DNA of 64,000 nucleotides from Struthidea cinerea (lineage: Eukaryota; Chordata; Aves; Passeriformes; Corcoracidae), in contig VZTI01004624.1 in assembly GCA_013397865.1 (NCBI GenBank), positions 359,237 through 423,236 of the forward strand, written 5' to 3'. Shown in pieces: positions 27,794-39,700 of this stretch. Both the position numbers and the translations under genes were made by a program. Within the stretch, counting starts at the first letter, position 1. Each line of letters begins with the position of its first letter. The notes below the pieces were generated by a model, which did not search any database, was not told the origin of the DNA, and saw only the letters and a program-made list of their open reading frames with translations.

Positions 27794-27879
27794 TGTTATC
27801 CACTAGTTATCCCATAATTCGTTACCTGTGAGTTGGTGAACAGCATCAACTTTCGCAAATAGTTTCAAAACTTTTTCTT
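27794..27879 (-). pseudogene. STK33: STK33 relic exon f: end of kinase domain with premature TAG
   Basis: The acceptor is TTTTCATTCCTAG, and the phase joins exon e correctly, the split codon becoming GAA. The exon reads EKVLKLFAKVDAVHQL then TGNELWDN, then TAG at 27805-27803, then WITA. Human STK33 has VLKQLMKVDPAHRI, TAKELLDN, Q, WLTG. The stop replaces the Gln codon (CAG to TAG) just before the conserved Trp. The motif Arg expected after AH (subdomain XI) is Gln. The donor side reads ACA|GCGAGT; an ancestral GT donor has been lost or turned into a weak GC donor. No later C-terminal exons were recognised below this point. Confidence 0.86.
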
Positions 27880-28150
27880 CTAGGAATGAAAACCACAACT
27901 TTAAACCTCCCACTTCTACTAACAAGAAGACACATTTTCAACTGAGTGCTTTAATTCAGCAGAGACCTTTCTTCTTACAATGCTATGAAATTAGCTCACA
28001 ATATCATTTATGTCCATTTATTTTTAACATCAATTTTGCTTTTCAGAAAATGTGTACTGCTTAAAAGCTAACAAAAATATCACAACTACTATTTGTGGAA
28101 TTCATCGCAATGCAGTCAGCATTTATTCTGTGAGAGCATTGTGTACTTAC

Positions 28151-28246
28151 CAGCCTGGGTAACTGTTTCCCAGACCAAAATTTTAAAGCAGAGGTCTTCC
28201 CTTCTTATTAGTTCAAAAACTTTTCTTCCAAACTTGCTATAAAAGG
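28151..28246 (-). pseudogene. STK33: STK33 relic exon e: helix G region with a one-base frameshift
   Basis: The 3' part (about 28151-28219) reads VFELIRREDL then CFKILVWETVTQA, matching human LFELIRKGEL and AVW, and ends in a good donor, GCTG|GTAAGTACAC. Just upstream (28220-28246) a second frame reads PFIASLEEK, matching human PFLASSEEK. The two frames are joined by an apparent one-base deletion beside 28220. Further 5' the LRGEP-coding bases and a normal acceptor cannot be found; a pyrimidine-rich CTAATTTTCTTGTA stands directly against the PF codons, as if a short deletion removed the splice site and exon start. A TATAG within the exon could act as a cryptic acceptor, but its product would skip part of the fold. 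Confidence 0.82.
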
Positions 28247-31200
28247 TACAAGAAAATTAGGGTCAGTGAGAGAATACCTACTCTTTTTCACTGGTGAGGC
28301 AAAAACTGTGTATTGTGGGATCACTCTGAAATCAAAAAGTTGGCAGGACTGGGAAAACTTCAGAGAACTCTACAAAAGTGACTCAAGTTCTAAAAACGTG
28401 TCTCTCAGAGAGATTTAAAGCAAAAAGGTTATGAGGTTAAGAGGTGATTTAATCTTTGTCACTAGGTATCCACATAAGTAAAACGTAATTGCTACGATAT
28501 GGATTTTTTAAGTAGCAGACAAAGGTTTACCAAGAAACAACTGAAGTATCAGCTAGGAAATATTAAACTGAACACATAGAGTATTTTGCTAGTGCCTAAT
28601 TCACCCACCCAAATCCCTTGGCTAACTGAGAGCCAACTTGCTGCCACCATGTGCAGTGTTTCTGTCTCAGAAGTAACGTTTACTGCAAACACTGTGTACT
28701 TATCATTCCTTTTGCTTCCATGTCCAGGTAATATCTTCCATCAAACAATTCAACAATTCTGTACTAACAAGCACTACACTGCAGTGGTAAGAACCGTCAG
28801 TAATTCATGGGCCAGTGTTTTTAGACTAGTGGGTTAATAACAGTCACAAGAACTGAAACAACACCCAAAAGACAAAACAGGCCACTCACAATTTAGGCAT
28901 TGTAGCCCCAGTCAGCTCTTTCTAAAAAACAGGGTCTGCTTCAAACAAAAGTCATGGATGCATTATAAGAATGACGAGATCCTCTTATTCTGTAGACTTT
29001 TTTATATAAGTCATGTTAGTCATCCATAGTAGGCGCTTGTATCCCTAAAGTCAACTGTACTGATGTTCAGAACTCAGTTCTAAATTCTTAAAATCAATGA
29101 AATGTGTTCAATTCTCAGTCTAAGGTGCTATTCTTCACAGAGTAAGAGTTAATTAAAGCAACCGTGATTCATAGAAAATTATAGAAGTCTAGAAAATCCT
29201 TTTACTGCTCCAATAGACATATTTTTCAGAACAAAAAAATAAAGCAGAAAATACTGGGAGAAACAAAGCACCATTTTTAATTCTTCACTCTTTGTTCTGG
29301 TATTCAGATGCATCTACTTTACCTGTGTAGTGTGAATGTTGCCTTGTTTGGCCTCATCCAAAGTAATTTATCAGCAGAAAATTAGGATAATAGAAAAGAA
29401 ATGTCAGGAAAATGTGAAGACCTACCCAAAAGTGTCCATATCAAGAGTACATATGTTCATAAAAATATACCTCAGCTGCATTCTTGTCCTGTATCTATTT
29501 TCTGTTATTCTGAGTAAATTATTTGAATAAATATGCTATCTGTATGTTCAATTTAATCTTTCTGTATCTCCTGCTTCCTTTACACTGATTGTGTTCTTAA
29601 CGATGTGGAAACAATTAAATAAAAAAGGAAATATATATTAAAATAAAAACAAATGTATTCCTATTAAAAAAGAGGTTTCAATGTCAGACATTTGGTATAT
29701 GGTTTCTGTGACTATGTACCAGCAGAAGTATTAACCAGAAACATCAAGTCTAAATTATTATTAGAGAATATACTTTGAAAGTAAGTATTGATCCGTGTTT
29801 TACTAATCACATAGAATGGAAAACCATATCATGTGGTCTGTGTTTTCAATCAAAACTAACAAAGATTAAAATCCCGACAGATTTTACATCATACTACTCG
29901 TGCACAACTGACTGGCAAAGATTATGTAGCAAATAGTTTTGAGAAACCAATACGTCTTTTTGTGACCACTTAAAACAAACAAAAAAAAGACACTAACTTC
30001 ATCAAATAAATTATTTGCAACAAATAATTTTTTTAGTTCTATCCCCAAAACACAGAAATAGGTACTGAAAAATGTAGTTGTCACATCCTGGTGAAGGATG
30101 CCTGTCACTTTATATCAAAGCAAAATACTGTGTTTTTTTCATTCACATGGTTTTAATTTTTAAAGTAAAACATAAAATTAATACTTTGGTGCATTTCCCC
30201 CAAAACCTTTAATCTCAAAATGTCTTTGACAAAAGTTGTTGTTTTCTTTTATCCTCCAGTTCTCCTTCCCAATCTCCCTCAGGACTTAAATCCACATGGA
30301 ACTCAATTTAAGGAACAGAAAAGGGGCAGAATGCATTCACATGATACCCTAACTATTGGCTGGTGACAATGCCCATTATTCTGCCATGCACAGACAGGAC
30401 TAAATTCTCTCCAGACTAAGGCAGTGACAGACAACAGATAACTTCAGCTGAAGAAATCAGGTTAAGTAGGTGAAACATATCACATGGCACCTTGAAAATC
30501 TGTGAAGAAATTTTCTGTGCCTTTAGAAAGGAGCAAGAATTACCACGCTTTCTTAATAGGTTTCTTACTGCTGTAATGCAGGCAGTAATTTATTAGGTAT
30601 CCCAGGCTTCTTCAGCTGCACAAAGGTTTTTGAGAACTACTGCAGGGGCTAGAACCTCTGAGAACGCCTGGAAGAATGAGCAAGAAATCCAATAGTGCAG
30701 AGTGCCCAGGAAAAAGAAGCCCCTGACCCTTTCCTATTTGACAGCATCACGTGGGCCACACTCTCTGAGCGTGACAGGCAGCGGGACCCTTGCTGCTGTA
30801 ATCCTTCAATGTGCTGACACACTTTCGTATTTTAATGGATTTTCTTTTTGCTGGTTACTGTTGTGGATGCTTCTATTAGTATGTGTTAAGATAGAATGAA
30901 ATGGGAAGCGTAGAGCACACCTTAAAAGTGCGTGTAAAAATCCACCAGGCCAGCCTTGCCCCACTGTGCAGAGGAAACTCTGTGCATTAACAGAGTTCTT
31001 GAGTCGCCTCGGGGCTTGTGTCCCCCATCTAGGTACAGACAGAGCCTGTAGTGACAAGAACAGCCCTGGTGCCAAGATGGGACATGCCATCTGCACAGCC
31101 AAGGGAGCCAGGACAGCCAGGAATTTAGCAGGGAAGATTTAGCTGGAGCCAGGAAGGGTCAAAGTGGCGATGGCAGCAATAATGGCTCTAACAGTGTCTT

Positions 31201-32508
31201 TACACAGTATCCAGTATCCTCCATTAGAGGAGCACGAGGAGCACAGGCTATTATTCAGGGTGGGAAGAAAAGCAATTTGCAAAAGCAGAATTAAAATCAG
31301 AAGATGATCTTACGGCTTTTGTATTACTGTTTCCAAATTAAGCAATAAAAAGGAGTGTGAATTGCATTCTATTAATTCATACACGGTGTTTTCATTCTTG
31401 GGTAGTCAACACAACAAGGGGTGAATTAATGCTACTTTGTTCTGACGGTGTTGTGATTACAAAATGCTAATTTTAAGAAATATTTATATTGCTAATTAAG
31501 GAAGAAGGTCAGAAGTTTCAAGCTCCAGCTGCAATCAACACAGTTCACTGCTCTGAATTTTACAGGTTCTGAGCTGTGAATTGTGCTGATTGCAGGCACA
31601 GCTCTGGATTCTTATTAGCCAGCCAAACTGCCCCAGTTCTACCAAACATTTTATAATATATTCTACTACCTTGTACAAATCCTACTACTATAATGCAGAC
31701 GTTAATATCATGAAGTAAAACAATAAAACTCAATCTGTATCAGTATAAATTGTACACATGGATTTTAGAAATAAAAAAAATTAATAAAAATAAAGGCAAT
31801 AAAGCTATGAGCACTTCATCATGCTGACACGAGAAGTGAGGTAATTGTAAAGAAAAGAAACTGAGAAACCAAAATAAAGTGAAAAGAAAAATCAAACCAA
31901 GAAAATCCCCCAAAAAAGGAGGTTATGAAACTGTGTGTGTCTGTGTCCACATGTCCACATACAAAGGCTTAAGTTATAGAAGAACTCAGCTGGACAAAAC
32001 AAAGGCAAAACAATCACAGAACAGAAATAATAACAAATGAAATGGTGGTGCTGATGTTCTAAAACACTAGCATTAAAGCATTATCTGGTGGCAACTGAGA
32101 GAAGAAAAACACATAGTAGGGAGAAAAAAAACATGAAAATGCTTTATGAAAGAAAAACATCCCTGAAAAAAATGTGACATGTTAGTTGCATCATATGCAC
32201 AGCAATTTTCATACTTTGAAACAATTAATTTTCAATTACTGGGGTACCTTTTTATACTTTTTAGCTAGTATAGGCAGGTTAAGATTTTTCAGAGAGGAAT
32301 AATTATTTTGTAGCTAAGACAAATGTTATAAATGAGGAAAGACTTCAATATAAGTATTCATGTGCTCTTACAAACATAAAGTTTCATTTCTTCCTCTTAT
32401 ACCAGCAAACTAATAAACTTTCAAGAGACACAGTTAACCTGTACAGGCAGACCTGGCAGCCCTGCAACATCTCAATTATAGAGTTACCACAGTCAGAGGT
32501 CGCAGAAA
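28247..32508 (-). other. Former STK33 intron (exons d to e)
   Basis: AT-rich intronic sequence. It holds the candidate element at 31.36-31.64 kb and a GC-richer patch at 30.69-31.26 kb with no recognised content. Confidence 0.5.
31360..31640. promoter_or_regulatory. Candidate conserved element in an STK33 intron
   Basis: A repeat-free block dense in homeodomain-type cores (ATTAATTC, GAATTAATGC, GCTAATTTTAAG, GCTAATTAAGG) followed by GCTCCAGCTGCAATCAACAC and TGTGCTGATTGCAGG. It looks like developmental enhancer sequence, but this is a compositional impression only. Confidence 0.25.
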
Positions 32509-32995
32509 TGACACATGGGCAAGGACTTTGCTCATCAGGTTGAGAGATGCAAAGATGTTTATTGCGCAGTCAGAATTCCCTAAATACCAGCACCCAACAG
32601 GACATAAACAGGAAAGATGTTCACCACAGTGTCTCCCAATCACCTGGGGCATCACACAGATTTTACCTAGTATGGTAATAGGCAAACAATCCCCTATAAG
32701 GCCACAAACTACAATGAACACTTCTCCTAGGCCCAGTCTGTCCATAAACACACAATCCTCTCTCAGTCCATCCCCGGTGACCTGGATGCACTCCCAAGGT
32801 CACCTCCGGGCCCAGGAAAGAGGCTTTCTCTCTTATCCTCAGGGCCTATCTCTCTACTACCACCCAGTGCACTCCAACAAGAGGTGGAAAAGAAAAGCCT
32901 TTACGCTGATTGCGCAGTTTGTGCAGTCGATATCGGGATTTGACCAAAAATCTGCAAATCAGCTACTCAGCCCTCATGTATAGATCCAGACAACA
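32509..32995 (-). mobile_element. Probable solo LTR, reverse orientation, in an STK33 intron
   Basis: On the minus strand a GC-richer segment begins TGTTGTCTGGATC and ends about 487 bases later with CTTGCCCATGTGTCA. It carries a TTATAG box-like site roughly 140 bases before GCAATAAACATC (poly(A) signal, minus strand, near 32557-32568). The TG...CA ends, promoter-to-poly(A) spacing and short U5 fit a retroviral LTR. I found no convincing target-site duplication, so the ends may be a few bases off or the element truncated. A 151-codon plus-strand open frame across it is a by-product. Confidence 0.55.
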
Positions 32996-33287
32996 ATGAA
33001 AAAGAGAGGCCTAAACTCTCTGTTTGATTGTATGGTGTTTCACTGCAATATTCTGTTATTTCCAGACTATTTAGTGGTCCATAAATCAAATACTCAAATT
33101 TTAATACTGAAATCTTTTACCTCATTTTGCATAGAAATTTTTATTGTTTACATACAAGCAGTTATAAAAGCTCACTCTTTTGTGAAGGTTTAGCACACAG
33201 GCTTATTTTTTATTTCAGTGCAAAATTGTAAGTACTTGTATTATAAATGGGTCTGTACATTTTATATTACTTTTACAAGCTACTTAC

Positions 33288-33363
33288 AGCATGTACATAA
33301 TGACACCTGTGCTCCAAATGTCACACTGTTGGCTGTAGTCACAGGCACAGATAACTTCATGGG
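33288..33363 (-). pseudogene. STK33: STK33 relic exon d: APE region and helix F, APE changed to AHE
   Basis: The 76-nt exon has acceptor GCTTGGTTGGCAG and donor GTAAGTAGC. It contains 24 complete open codons with two bases over at each end. It reads HEVICACDYSQQCDIW then STGVIMYM, with the last codon split (CT). Human STK33 has PEVISAHDYSQQCDIW and IGVVMYML here. The D-x-W-(S)-x-G signature of subdomain IX is kept, with Ser-Thr-Gly in place of Ser-Ile-Gly. The Pro of APE is CAT (His). The DYSQQCDIWS run is the strongest single identifier of the gene family in the window. The frame is intact in this exon. Confidence 0.9.
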
Positions 33364-34739
33364 CTGCCAACCAAGCAGAAAAAATAGTATTAATAATAGA
33401 AAAAAAAAAACTTTAAAATGCTTAAACGCAAAGCATGAAGAATGTGCTGATGTGGTATAATTTATTCCCATATGTAAAGAGGAACCAACAGCAGATGTTT
33501 AAATGAATAATGTACAGGCCTTAACAATTCATGCTGATGTGTCCTCACTTTTATCATTTAGCTGTTAAGGGGGTGGTGACATTGTGACATTAGCTGTGTG
33601 ATTAAACTTAGTACTCTTCTTCTCCACAGTAAGTTATTAAAGCAGCACTCACAACACACTGACTTAAAGTACTGCAAGACATCACACGAACTTGGTTTTC
33701 TCCCAGACATAAGGGTAGCACGTAAGAACACAGGGTTTTTGCAAAACACAAAGCCTCTGTTTGCTTGGACACATCCGATGATGAACAAAAGCTGTGCCAA
33801 AATACTCTCAAATAAAAATTTTCAAACCCACTTATTTCGGTCCTAGATTAAAAATTCACAAATTATAATCTATTCACTACTCACTTCATATTATTTCAGT
33901 CACACATCAGAAAGACGGTGGTTTGGGGCCATGTCAGTGAGATTTTATCTGCTGGATCATGGGAGATGTGGTTGAGTTCACAGCAAGATCTATGGTTTTT
34001 AATTCCAGAACCAATGGAGGTGACATACTTAGTCCCAGCAAGGAACAAAATATAAAAACCTTCACACAATGGGAGATTGACAGTGAATATTTTACTTGAT
34101 GTTGCCCCACCAAATGAAAAAAGCCTGTTGAACTGTGATCTCAGATTTTTTTATGTCTTAGGTAGGCACCAAGCTTCAAATATCTAATTATTATGACAAG
34201 GATCTCGAAATAGTTAACTTATAGTTTGATAATACCACCACTGGTAAAATAAGACTTTAAAGGAGATTCTGACCATTAATATTGTCAAACTGGCCAAATC
34301 TGCTGTAGGGACTCATTTTTAATCAATCATTTTGATAACATTTTAAACTATCATTAATTCATGCTATTAACATACTGGGAAAGCTTACAAAATTATATAC
34401 ATATATATCCTTATATACATGTCCTGCACAAAATAAAATTACCAACTCAGAAAGTTGGTATTACTTTTATACCTTTTCTTTAGTACTAAACCAGTCTGAT
34501 TAAATGTTGAATTTCCTTGAGTCTCACACAGTACAAGAGAGGATACAAAAAATGGAAATAAGACCAAAAGGAAAACATAAGCATAGAGGGGCAAAACCAG
34601 AAAGAAAAAATGAGGAGCAACTAGCAAGGGATGTAACTCAAAATGAAATCATCAATAAGAATATGAGTGGTAGGAAGACAGTGAATAAAGACATCAGTGT
34701 TGTATTCAACCAAGAATGCAATTGATAGATGATGCTTAG

Positions 34740-35980
34740 AAGGCAAATGTATTTAATGTCTTCTTGCATCAATCTTAACCAAAATGTCAAGTGCAAGCAG
34801 TGGATAGTCCAATCAATATCAGTGACAATGGGGCAAGACCTCAGTCTTTTACAGAGAAGAGAAAGGTTAGCAAGTACTTGAGTTGGAAATTTTAAAATCA
34901 GCCGTAACCGATGAAATTCATACTGGAGTACTTTAAAAGTGACAAGACTTTTCAGAGCTATTAGCTCTTCAAGAACCATTAGTGAAAGGCAGATAAAATA
35001 CTTGAAAACTGAAAAAGGCAGTCATGGTATCCATCTGTAAGACAGTAGAAAAGCTGGCATCAAAGAGTTATAGAAAGTAGCCCATTAATTTTAATTCCCA
35101 GGAAAATATGGGAATTAATAGGCACCTAGAAGAAAACAAAGAGGTGGGTAACAGACATTATGCACCTGTCAGGAGCAAATCTCCATGCAGCACAGGCTGA
35201 CAGGCTTTGGGGTTAGAGGAGGAACATAAAATGTCACACATCTCTATTTTAGTAAGGGTTCTGATATTGTTTCCCTTTAATTATTTTGTAATCCAAATTA
35301 TTGTGTTGAATGTACTAATTTAATACTTTAAAATATCACAGGAGCAATGCACAGGTCCATAAAAAATGCCTCTCAGAAAGCAGTTGTAACTTGTTTGTTG
35401 TCAAAGTGGAAGGCTGCATCGAGGCATGTTCTGCAGCTGTCTGTCCTCTTCAGTGTAAAGAACAAGAGACCAAGAGAGAAGTGAAATAACTTCTCTTGAC
35501 TGCCGACAACAGCAAGGTGCCTACCTGTTCTTCATATCTGTGATGGATAGGGAGAGGAAATAATAGTCTGAAAATGTGAACTGCGGTTCCACCCTTTTCC
35601 TTAGCCCCACACAGAGGCTCCCGCCGCCTCCTCAGCTCAGCTGGAGCAATTATATGGCTGCAGGTGAGTTAACTGAAATTTTATAATGAAAAAAGTGACC
35701 AGATCATGGCCTGCAGGTGTGAGTTTAAGCTGATTGCCAAACTGAAGGTTCGGGGCAGACAGCAGGAAAAATTTCTAGGAGGATAATGAAGCATCAGAAT
35801 GGAGTGCCTGGGAAGATTACGGAGTCTCCCTTACTGGAGGTCTTTAAGTACACTTTACACAAACACTCATCAGAAAGGACCTCAGCATAGTTGCTCCTTC
35901 CTTTGGACAGAGAAATAAATCAAACAATTCAAGGCCCCTTCCAGTGATAAGAGTCTATGTTTCTGTCATGACTAGTAAAT
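34740..35980 (+). mobile_element. Old CR1/L3-type LINE remnant (~1.2 kb) in an STK33 intron
   Basis: Blocks appear in the order expected of a CR1-clade element on the plus strand. They are the reverse-transcriptase 5' region near 34835-35010 (GGGGCAAGACCTCAGTC), then TTTTAATTCCCAGGAAAATATGG, GCACCTAGAAGAAAACAAAGAGG and GTCAGGAGCAAATC (35085-35190). The GTCAAAGTGGAAGGCTGCAT and CTGTCCTCTTCAGTGT block follows at 35400-35455. The 3' end has GCAGGAAAAATTTCTAGGAGG, AATGAAGCATCAGAATGGAG, TGCCTGGGAAGATTACGGAGTCTCCC and GGAGGTCTTTAAG (35760-35860). Internal deletions are evident and all frames are broken. It is antisense to the STK33 relic. Confidence 0.75.
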
Positions 35981-36641
35981 TAGAAAGTAATTTTATCTCA
36001 TACAACCCCCTCACTTAAAGGGTATTTAATAAATCAGAATGTTGGAAGGACTAATTATCTTCCCCCAAAAAGGATTTCTTTTTTTCTCCCATTTGATATG
36101 AGCAAGCTGTGAAATTTGCTGGTGTAAACTATTGAGGAAAAGACTCCACAGAATTAAATAAGTGAATGTTATATTGGATAATGGAGTGAAGTGTATTATA
36201 GCATGCAGTATAAATCAGAAAGGGTTCCAAATCTTTATATTATACAATGCAAAGTTTTCATTGCCTAAATGGACAAGGGAAAAGCCCTGAAGAGCATGTC
36301 CTTTGGGCAGGCTTTGTCATAATTACCTGCTTTTGTGGTGTTGGGTTTTTTTCAACTTCCATTTCAGCATCAAATATTAATCAGTCCCCCCAAATATTAA
36401 TCAGTACACTGGGATAGGCACATTTTTTGGATGGAAATTGTCTAAAAAAAATTGCTTATCATTTATTCCCACTGTTTAGCAGGAGATTCCTCTATTTTTC
36501 TGCAGCACATCAGAAGTCACAAATTAGTCTATGTAATCAGAGGTCATCACCAGAGTGATACAGAGTTAAAAGAAGTCTTACCAAAAAGGTACTACTCATC
36601 AACCATGAAGAGGACATTTTAAAGGGTGGAAAAAATGCTGA

Positions 36642-36656
36642 TTTTTTTTTTTTTTT
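36642..36656. repeat. T15 homopolymer
   Basis: This T run lies 55 bases beyond the donor of STK33 relic exon c, in what was the following intron (minus strand). Confidence 0.9.
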
Positions 36657-36710
36657 AACGAGATAGGGTTTTATTCTGCATGCAAAACATGATTCAAGTG
36701 TAATACTTAC

Positions 36711-36772
36711 ATGGAGAAAAAATTCTTCAGTATACTTTTCTGTTTAATATTTGTCATATCAAAGTCTGTGAG
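36711..36772 (-). pseudogene. STK33: STK33 relic exon c: activation-segment remnant, DFG changed to DFD
   Basis: Read on the minus strand, this gives LTDFDMTNIKQKSI and ends at a clean donor, CAT|GTAAGTATT. TDF sits where VTDFG is expected, with the Gly codon read as GAT (Asp). About seven residues are missing relative to human, and the CGTPIY block that precedes APE is not recognisable. No AG acceptor stands directly before the expected first codon; the only nearby AG lies inside the ACA GAC codons. The exon ends with two bases left over, whereas the next exon needs one, so the phase is broken. Order between exons b and d, the TDF core and the donor support it. The weak C-terminal half means a chance match is still possible. 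Confidence 0.55.
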
Positions 36773-39700
36773 ACAATACATACACCCAAAGACATCAGTG
36801 TCTGTGAGTTCAGGAAGGACTGTCCTGATACTGAGAGGGGGCTTGAAAAAGGTGGTCTTCCTATACATATTACCCAAATTTCATCCAGTTCCAGTGTGCA
36901 CCTGTGCCATGTACTCATGTGCCGTATGGAAGAACCTCTGTTCTTTCACCAGGAGCAAGCCACGTCTGGACCTGTCCCATAATTCTGTCTGCATATCCTG
37001 CCCAAAACCAGAAAACCATAAAGATCCAAGAAGGCTTTCTCACAGCCAAAAATAGGAGGGTGTGAACCTCAGCCTGACATGTACCATCAGCTACCTCAAG
37101 CCTGAAAGCTTGGAAGCAGTTAAATGTTGGTTTTAGCTGTTTTTTTTAATCTCACACCGTGTGATGGATCTCTCCTTTCCTGTAGCCACTTTAATTGCTG
37201 CTGGCCACACCAGCTTTGGGGTTTGGTTCTGTGTTCTCCACTCCTTCCATTGAAGTCATTTAGGAGTTATTCTCCTCTAAAATGAGAGGAACAAGCAAAG
37301 TGAGGAAAGATCTGACCTCATTCACAGGATGGAAGCTAGGAAAAATGCTCGCACCTTGCAGGAGAGATGACAGAGTGTGCTAGTTGCTGTTCCAAATGGA
37401 TAGATAAAGCAGGGCCTTGAAAAAGGAACAGCTGGCCATGGTGGTTTCTATTGATGGAAGTGGTGAGTTGACGGAAAGGATGGAAAAGCTGTGGAAAAGA
37501 CAGAAGATTTATCAATGTCTTACCTACCTCCAGCATTTGCAGGAAGAAAGACACAAACTGTCCCAAACTGAAGGGTACAGAGGAACCCAAAACAATGTTT
37601 ATTAAAATGAGCATGAGATTATATAAAAATACACAGGTCTAAGAAACAGAAAACAGAGTTTTGCAGTCTGGATTTATCCCATCATAAATTACTGAGTTGT
37701 CCAGTGTCTAAAATGCTTCTCAGCCTGGAGTCTTCTCCCCCAGACAGTAAATTCCTGATCCAACAATTCAGTTCTACAAGATGATGCCTACATTTTAACA
37801 GTAAGTACTACTAAAATAGCAAATTGGTGATGCATAATTAACACATGATTTATAAAGCATCAAAGACTATTTTCTTCGATAGAAACGAAGATGTGAGCAC
37901 ATGGAACATTGTGTTTAGGTAGAAAATATTTATTAATATCAAAATAATCCTATAATATACTTGTACTTCAATCAAGATACAGTCTAAATAGGCTTTTTTG
38001 CTAAATTACTAACAGATTTACTTTAAATTGAAAACATTCCTAATTTAAATATTAATTACATCTCACAGCATCTGCTGGCTTCCTGTAACTAATGGCTTGG
38101 AACTATGCAAATGTAGATCTGGATGAACAAGGTATGGTTACTTTAAGGAATTTTCTTTTTAATTGACCGAGAAATGTACTTACCATTTAAAAAAAAAAAA
38201 ATTTCTTTTCAACAGTGGCTCTTAGCTTCCAAATGATTTTTTTCCCCTAATAACACCATTTAGTAACTCATTTCAAAACCTACTAATAGGTATCAAAGTT
38301 GGGTCTCCCAGTAATACCTGGATATTAAAAATGGTTCTTGAAGTAGAACTGCTACAATTGTCATCTTACCTTTACATTTAATTTCAATTCATTTACTTCA
38401 TTGATGTCACTGCTTTTAACTAAAATGTTTTCCAGTTTTAGAACTCTGCGAACAATACCTGCCAAGAGAGAGTAAGAAATAAAATGTTATCAGTTGCAGT
38501 GAATGTATTGACAGAAACACTTTAAAATCTTTTGATTAATTCCTATGAGCAGTTCCTGTGCATTTCACTCTAAACTAGTGGCAGCCTAACAAAAACCATC
38601 TTCCCCGCTTCTTCCAGGGAGTCATATAAGAACTTCAAATTTTGAAATCTCATTCCTCACCACAATCCTGTAAGAAAGGCAGAAGTACATATTGGTTCAG
38701 TCTTTTAAAATCAGATCATCTGACACCATCCAACAAAAAAAGTAGAACGCGTCTTGTATATTTACCAAATTTGCACATATTTTCATACCTGAAATTCATT
38801 TCTATATATCAAACCAGTCAATTTTTGCCCTTTTGATGAGGGCATAGAAGAAACAAGGCCTTATAAAAGGCACCATTCCATAATGCCATATAACTCTGCA
38901 GAACAAGGGGAAACGAAGGGTTCATAGAAAGAGTATGTTATAACAAAGAGATTAATAATTGCTTTGCAAAAACTCAAGAATTCCTAGTCTTGCACCATCT
39001 ACAAAATCTAAATTTTTTGCTGGAGAGGTTAATTCTGTTGTGGACTGTGCAGGATTGCAATGGTGGAAGAAAATGCTGACGTTTACTGAACCCTAAATGC
39101 ACATATGCTGTTAGGGAGTATCAGGAACAACCCAGTTCTGCTTTTTAACCTCCTGTAATACACTATACACATAACAACTAAACTAAATTAAAGTTATAAT
39201 GCAAAGTAGTTGCAAGCGAAGAAATAATAACACAATTATTGTCCTAGCTAGTGCAGAAAGAGAAATAAAAGAAAATGGCAGCAGGTGTTGCATCTGTGGG
39301 AAAAATAAAGTTTGTATCACATGATATTAAAAAGAGGCAGGTATTCATCTGCTCCTCTTGTACAACTTTTAATTCTATAAAGTGTGCATTTATCATAGTT
39401 ACCTCTGGTGGTTAAAGCAGATAATTCTAAAAAAGCATTCATGTCGTGTATTTTACTTTTTCTTTACCGGACTATTTTTATCCTATGAAATACATAATAG
39501 ATAAAATATCAATCAGAAACTGTTGCTAAATGTACGAACACTCGAAATCAATGAACATACAGGAGAGACAGAGGAAAGTAATGACAGATTTTGTGCAGAC
39601 ACACTATTGCCAAAGTAAGGCTTTGAATGATGTGTCCTGTCTCACTTTCTGTAAAATGCCCTTTACCACAAAGGATTTTTTTAAGTTCTCCACCCTCACA

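Larger units (their letters stand above)
33364..36710 (-). other. Former STK33 intron (exons c to d)
   Basis: Contains the old CR1/L3 LINE (34.74-35.98 kb), AT-rich unique sequence and the T15 run. No exon carrying CGTPIYM codons was found here. Confidence 0.5.

Noticed and set aside
32528..32983. 151-codon plus-strand frame
   Set aside because: Antisense to a probable LTR with a poly(A) signal; no recognised domain or start context.
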